A stretch of DNA of 64,000 nt from Bacteroidaceae bacterium (GTDB lineage Bacteria > Bacteroidota > Bacteroidia > Bacteroidales > Barnesiellaceae_A). The notes under the pieces were generated by a model that was not told the origin of the DNA, searched no databases, and saw only the letters and a program-made list of their open reading frames with translations. The translations under genes and the position numbers were made by a program. This document shows, in pieces, positions 60,547 through 64,000 of this stretch (position 1 is the stretch's first letter; every line of letters starts with the position of its first letter). The DNA lies in the NCBI GenBank assembly GCA_017481745.1, contig JAFUOV010000001.1:1-64000 (forward strand), read 5' to 3'.

Positions 60547-60581
60547 TCACATGGCCGTTTAAGACCATTATCTTATAGCGT

Positions 60582-61451
60582 ATGGATAATAGCGAGTTGC
60601 TTAAGAAAGTACGGCACATCGAGATAAAAACGCGCGGATTGTCGCGAAACATCTTTGCCGGTCAGTATCACTCCGCCTTCAAAGGACGCGGTATGGCGTT
60701 CTCGGAGGTGCGAGAATACCAATATGGCGATGATGTGCGCGATATAGATTGGAATGTTACCGCCCGACACAACAAGCCTTATATTAAGGTTTTTGAGGAG
60801 GAGCGCGAGCTGACGGTGATGCTGCTTGTCGATATGTCGGCAAGTCGCAACTTTGGTGCAGTGGGTGCTATGAAGCGCGATATGATGGTTGAGATTGCTG
60901 CTACATTGGCGTTCTCGGCTATACAGAACAACGATAAAATTGGTGTTCTGTTCTTTACCGATCGTATCGAAAAATTTATTCCGCCCAAAAAGGGTAAGAA
61001 GCATATTCTCTATATCATTCGTGAGTTGATAGGTTTCGAGCCCGAAGGTACGGGTACCAATCTGAGCCTTGCACTTGAGTATGCAACCAACGTGATAAAA
61101 CGTCGTTGTACGGCGTTCCTTATATCCGATTTTATTGCGCCGGTCAACTATTCCGATGCGTTGCTTATTGCCAACCGTCGTCATGATGTCGTAGCGCTGC
61201 AAGTATATGATAAGCGCGAAACCGAGTTGCCCGATGTAGGCTTTATGAAGATGCACGATGTAGAACGCGGCACAGAACAATGGGTAGATACCTCGTCGGC
61301 AGCTACACGTGTGGCATATGCTGCATGGTGGCAAAAGCGACAGGCTGCGACGTTGGAGACTTGTCGCAAAAACGGTGTAGACCTGACGTCGGTTGCTACC
61401 GACCAAGACTATGTTGTGGCGTTGATGAACCTTTTCAAACAGAGAGGTTGA
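60582..61451 (+). CDS. DUF58 protein of the Bat operon
   Basis: 289 residues, cytoplasmic. The DUF58 hallmark GRGMAFSEVREYQYGDDVRD, then IDWNVTARHNKPYIKVFEEE (about 36-75). A VWA-like fold follows with a DxSxS metal site at VDMSASRNFG (about 83-92) and DKIGVLFFTDRIEKFIPPKK. Proteins of this type are thought to be clients or partners of the neighbouring MoxR ATPase. It begins 35 bp after moxR. Confidence 0.92.
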   Translation: MDNSELLKKVRHIEIKTRGLSRNIFAGQYHSAFKGRGMAFSEVREYQYGDDVRDIDWNVTARHNKPYIKVFEEERELTVMLLVDMSASRNFGAVGAMKRDMMVEIAATLAFSAIQNNDKIGVLFFTDRIEKFIPPKKGKKHILYIIRELIGFEPEGTGTNLSLALEYATNVIKRRCTAFLISDFIAPVNYSDALLIANRRHDVVALQVYDKRETELPDVGFMKMHDVERGTEQWVDTSSAATRVAYAAWWQKRQAATLETCRKNGVDLTSVATDQDYVVALMNLFKQRG

Positions 61452-61467
61452 GATAAAAAGATTTTTT

Positions 61468-62454
61468 ATGAGAAGCAAAATATTGATAATAACAGCACTC
61501 CTTCTTGCATCGTTTGTGCCTGCATGGGCTCAGCAAGCGCTTGTTGTCGAGGCGAAGATGGACTCGAGTGTCCTGTGGATGGGTGAGCAGACGGTTATAC
61601 ACCTCTCGCTCACGCAAGATGCCAATCAACAGGTCGTATTTCCCGAAATTGTGGCTTCAAGCGAACTTGTCAAAGGGGTAGAGGTGTTGGATATTTCGCA
61701 GCCCGATACTACCGAGTTGAAAAACGATAGGTTGCAAATCAAACAAGATGTGCTTGTTACCTCTTTCGACTCGGGTTTCTACTACATACCGCCCTTCAAG
61801 TATGTTTTCGATGAAGATACCTTTGCTACCGAGTCGTTAGGGTTGAAAATCGTGCCTGTCGATATCGCTCCCGAGGCTACAGCTGCCGATGCCAAGGATA
61901 TTAAAGGTGTTGCAACCCCGCCCTTCGTATTGTGGGACTTCATGCCTACATGGGTGTGGGTGCTCTTGCTTGTGTGTGCGTTGATTGCAGTAGCTGTTGT
62001 TTTGGTGCTCAAGTTCTACAAGCCCAAGCATGCGCTTGCTACCGAAGATGTAGTAGAGCAGATACCGCCCTACGAGTTGGCAATACAAGGCTTGCAAGAG
62101 TTGCGCGACTCGAAGTTGTGGCAGCAGGGTCAAGAGAAACAATACTATACTCGTTTGGTCGACATCTTGCGTGAATATATCGACAGCCGTTTTGGTATCA
62201 ATGCTATGGAGATGACTTCAGCCGAGATAATTCGTGCGCTTAAGCAGAACAGCGACATGCGCGAGGTGAATAGCTACTTGAACGACATATTGTCGATGGC
62301 AGACTTTGTAAAGTTTGCCAAGATGCGCCCATTGCCCGATGATAATGAGCGAGTGATGCGCCGAGCTTTTGACTTTGTGGAGCTTACACGTCCTCAACCC
62401 TCGGTCGAAACTGACGATGCAACCAACGAAAAGAACGATAAAAGCAATCAATAG
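61468..62454 (+). CDS. BatD-like exported/membrane protein of the Bat operon
   Basis: 328 residues. Signal peptide 1-21 (VPAWAQ). About 22-135 is a beta domain of the oxygen-tolerance (BatD) kind (DSSVLWMGEQTVIHLSLTQD). One membrane span follows at about 155-178 (FMPTWVWVLLLVCALIAVAV). A cytoplasmic helical tail (about 190-305, LAIQGLQELRDSKLWQQGQE) resembles DUF4381. It occupies the usual slot between DUF58 and batA. The external domain may bind a substrate that the cytoplasmic MoxR module acts on; no function is proven. Confidence 0.82.
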   Translation: MRSKILIITALLLASFVPAWAQQALVVEAKMDSSVLWMGEQTVIHLSLTQDANQQVVFPEIVASSELVKGVEVLDISQPDTTELKNDRLQIKQDVLVTSFDSGFYYIPPFKYVFDEDTFATESLGLKIVPVDIAPEATAADAKDIKGVATPPFVLWDFMPTWVWVLLLVCALIAVAVVLVLKFYKPKHALATEDVVEQIPPYELAIQGLQELRDSKLWQQGQEKQYYTRLVDILREYIDSRFGINAMEMTSAEIIRALKQNSDMREVNSYLNDILSMADFVKFAKMRPLPDDNERVMRRAFDFVELTRPQPSVETDDATNEKNDKSNQ

Positions 62455-62489
62455 CAAGGTGAAAGACTTGCGATAAATAGTGAATAGAA

Positions 62490-63473
62490 ATGATTTTTGA
62501 TAATCCTTGGTATCTGCTACTGCTGCTATTGCTCATTCCGGCAATAGTGTGGTATGTGCTCAAACATAAGACCGCGCAGGCTTCGATGAATGTCTCGTCG
62601 ACCGAGGCTTTCGATAAGATGCCGCGCTCATACAAGGTGTATTTGCGCCATGTGGTTTTTGCCCTGCGCATGCTTGCCATAGCTTGCGTTATTGTTATTT
62701 TGGCGCGCCCTATGACTACCGACAGCTGGCACAAGTCGTCGACCGAAGGAGTCGATGTAATGGTTGCGCTTGATATTTCGGGTAGTATGTTGTCGCGAGA
62801 TTTCTCACCCAATCGTCTCGAGGCTGCCAAGAATGTGGCTGCGCAGTTTATTGCCGGTCGTGAGTATGATAACATTGGTTTGGTTGTCTTTGCCGGTGAG
62901 GGCTTTACCATGTGCCCTATGACAACCGATCATGCCGTTCTGCTCAACCTGATGAAGGATGTAGATTGCGGTATGCTGGTTGATGGTACGGCGGTGGGCG
63001 ATGGATTGGCTACTGCTGTCAATCGCATAAAAGATGGTCCTGCCAAGTCGAAGACTATTATCTTGCTTACCGACGGTACTAACAATGCCGGTATTGTCGA
63101 TCCCATTACGGCTGCCGAGATAGCACGTAGTTATGGTATTCGTGTATATACGATAGGTGTGGGTACAAAGGGTATGGCGCCATCGCCTGTTATGACTCCA
63201 TATGGTATTCGTTACCAAAACATGCCTGTTGAAATTGATGAAGATAAGTTGCGCCAGATAGCTTCTATTGGCGATGGTCAATACTTCCGCGCAACTGACG
63301 AGAATGTACTCAAGCGAGTTTTTGCCGAGATAGACCAGATGGAAAAGACCAAGCTATCGGTGCAACAATTCTCTCGTCGTGAAGAGGCGTATATGCCTTG
63401 GGCAATACTTGCTATGTTGCTGTTGGGCATCGAGATTTTTATACGATATACATTATTACGCAATGTACCGTAG
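62490..63473 (+). CDS. batA: Aerotolerance VWA protein BatA
   Basis: 327 residues. Membrane spans at about 7-23 (WYLLLLLLLIPAIVWYV), about 53-72 and at the C-terminus (about 302-322). Between them is a VWA domain with the full MIDAS site: Asp95-Ser97-Ser99 (VMVALDISGSMLSRDF), Thr in GTAVGDGLATAV, and Asp in ILLTDGTNNAG. Bat proteins were named for aerotolerance in Bacteroides fragilis. It starts 35 bp after the BatD-like gene and precedes batB, a paralogue. Confidence 0.94.
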   Translation: MIFDNPWYLLLLLLLIPAIVWYVLKHKTAQASMNVSSTEAFDKMPRSYKVYLRHVVFALRMLAIACVIVILARPMTTDSWHKSSTEGVDVMVALDISGSMLSRDFSPNRLEAAKNVAAQFIAGREYDNIGLVVFAGEGFTMCPMTTDHAVLLNLMKDVDCGMLVDGTAVGDGLATAVNRIKDGPAKSKTIILLTDGTNNAGIVDPITAAEIARSYGIRVYTIGVGTKGMAPSPVMTPYGIRYQNMPVEIDEDKLRQIASIGDGQYFRATDENVLKRVFAEIDQMEKTKLSVQQFSRREEAYMPWAILAMLLLGIEIFIRYTLLRNVP

Positions 63474-63503
63474 TAAAAAATATAATTGAGAAAGGAAAAC
63501 AAT

Positions 63504-64000
63504 ATGTTTCGTTTTGCACAACCTTTATTTCTCTATTTGCTGATATTGGTCCCTGTCATGTGGGGGCTGTTCCTATATGCACGCCATCGCCGACGTAGCA
63601 ACCTCGCTGCATTTGGCAATATGGCATTTTTGAATGAATTGGCGCCCGATGTGTCTCGTTGGCGTCCTTGGGTGAAAATGTCCTTGCAATCGTTGGCTTT
63701 TGCTATCGTAGTTTTCATTTTGGCAAGACCTCAATTCGGTACAAAACTCGAAACCGTCAAGACCGAAGGTGTTGAGATTATGATTGCGCTCGACGTGTCA
63801 AACTCGATGCTGGCTCGTGATATAAACCCTTCGCGCCTCGAGAAAGCCAAAATGATGCTTTCGAAGTTGGTCGATGAGTTGGAAAACGACAAGGTGGGTT
63901 TGGTGGTTTTTGCCGGCGATGCCTACACCCAATTGCCCATCACTACCGACTATGTGTCGGCTAAGATGTTCCTCAATAGTATCAATACCGAGATGGTGCC
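63504..64000 (+). CDS. batB: Aerotolerance VWA protein BatB, cut by the window end
   Basis: 165 codons visible; the 3' end is outside. N-terminal membrane segment PLFLYLLILVPVMWGLFLYA, a basic loop (RHRRRSN), a second span SLQSLAFAIVVFILAR, then a VWA domain with the MIDAS motif IMIALDVSNSMLARDINPS and VGLVVFAGDAYTQLPITTDY. It is paralogous to the preceding batA (ALDxSxSML..RD in both), with one membrane segment more before the VWA part. 30 bp after batA. Confidence 0.93.
   Translation, partial: MFRFAQPLFLYLLILVPVMWGLFLYARHRRRSNLAAFGNMAFLNELAPDVSRWRPWVKMSLQSLAFAIVVFILARPQFGTKLETVKTEGVEIMIALDVSNSMLARDINPSRLEKAKMMLSKLVDELENDKVGLVVFAGDAYTQLPITTDYVSAKMFLNSINTEMV

Overview
The window reads as chromosome of a gut-type member of the Bacteroidales (Bacteroidota). 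Four lines of evidence support this. Promoters follow the TTTG-N19..21-TAnnTTTG pattern of this phylum rather than the E. coli one. There is a SusC/SusD-type starch locus. Secreted enzymes end in type IX secretion (T9SS) C-terminal sorting domains. Several families here are typical of the phylum: the Hc1-like histone, the Rpb6-like omega subunit, LysRS with a C-terminal extension, and the Bat aerotolerance operon. Genus cannot be fixed from sequence alone; T9SS-tailed amylases next to a SusCD pair suggest a Barnesiellaceae/Muribaculaceae/Prevotellaceae-like relative more than Bacteroides proper (weak inference).

Layout. Position 1-167 is the 5S end of an rRNA operon and its terminator. 343-6204: a TPR protein, riboflavin synthase, a nitroreductase and small secreted proteins. 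6227-10740: a complete kdgK-eda-kduI-kduD operon for unsaturated uronate breakdown with a divergent AraC regulator. 10831-14942: lysS-gpsA-pgi. 14943-15669: a gene-poor stretch holding a promoter, a long structured non-coding transcript candidate and its terminator. 16260-36576: a roughly 20 kb starch utilisation locus. Its minus-strand arm is susC-susD-susE-like-susF-like-amylase; its plus-strand arm is a LacI-type regulator, an MFS sugar transporter, a SusA-like neopullulanase and two tandem amylases with repeated starch-binding modules. 36677-43077: WG-repeat protein, thioesterase, malate dehydrogenase, YciO, a B3/B4 protein, a membrane protein and tmRNA. 43406-54965: an esterase, a BspA-like LRR protein, rpoZ-bamD, pspC-uvrB-fhs, ffh-folD and a carboxynorspermidine dehydrogenase. 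55281-59409: a small RNA or attenuator candidate, L31, a BASS-like transporter and three chromatin-type proteins, one a membrane-anchored HU-LysM fusion. 59551-64000: the start of the MoxR/Bat operon, cut by the window edge inside batB.

How it works together. The starch locus has surface binding and import (SusC/D and two SusE/F-like lipoproteins), three T9SS-tailed amylases predicted to reach the surface or medium, a cell-envelope neopullulanase, and an inner-membrane transporter. The likely controller is the LacI-type protein, not a SusR. A perfect 14-bp palindrome lies between susC and the regulator gene. A 13/14 copy of it lies upstream of the orphan transcript near 15.2 kb, and in both places the operator centre is exactly 61.5 bp upstream of the first T of a TAnnTTTG -7 box. 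This identical geometry is the most striking signal in the window: it suggests that a structured, partly cytosine-free non-coding RNA belongs to the same regulon as the starch locus.
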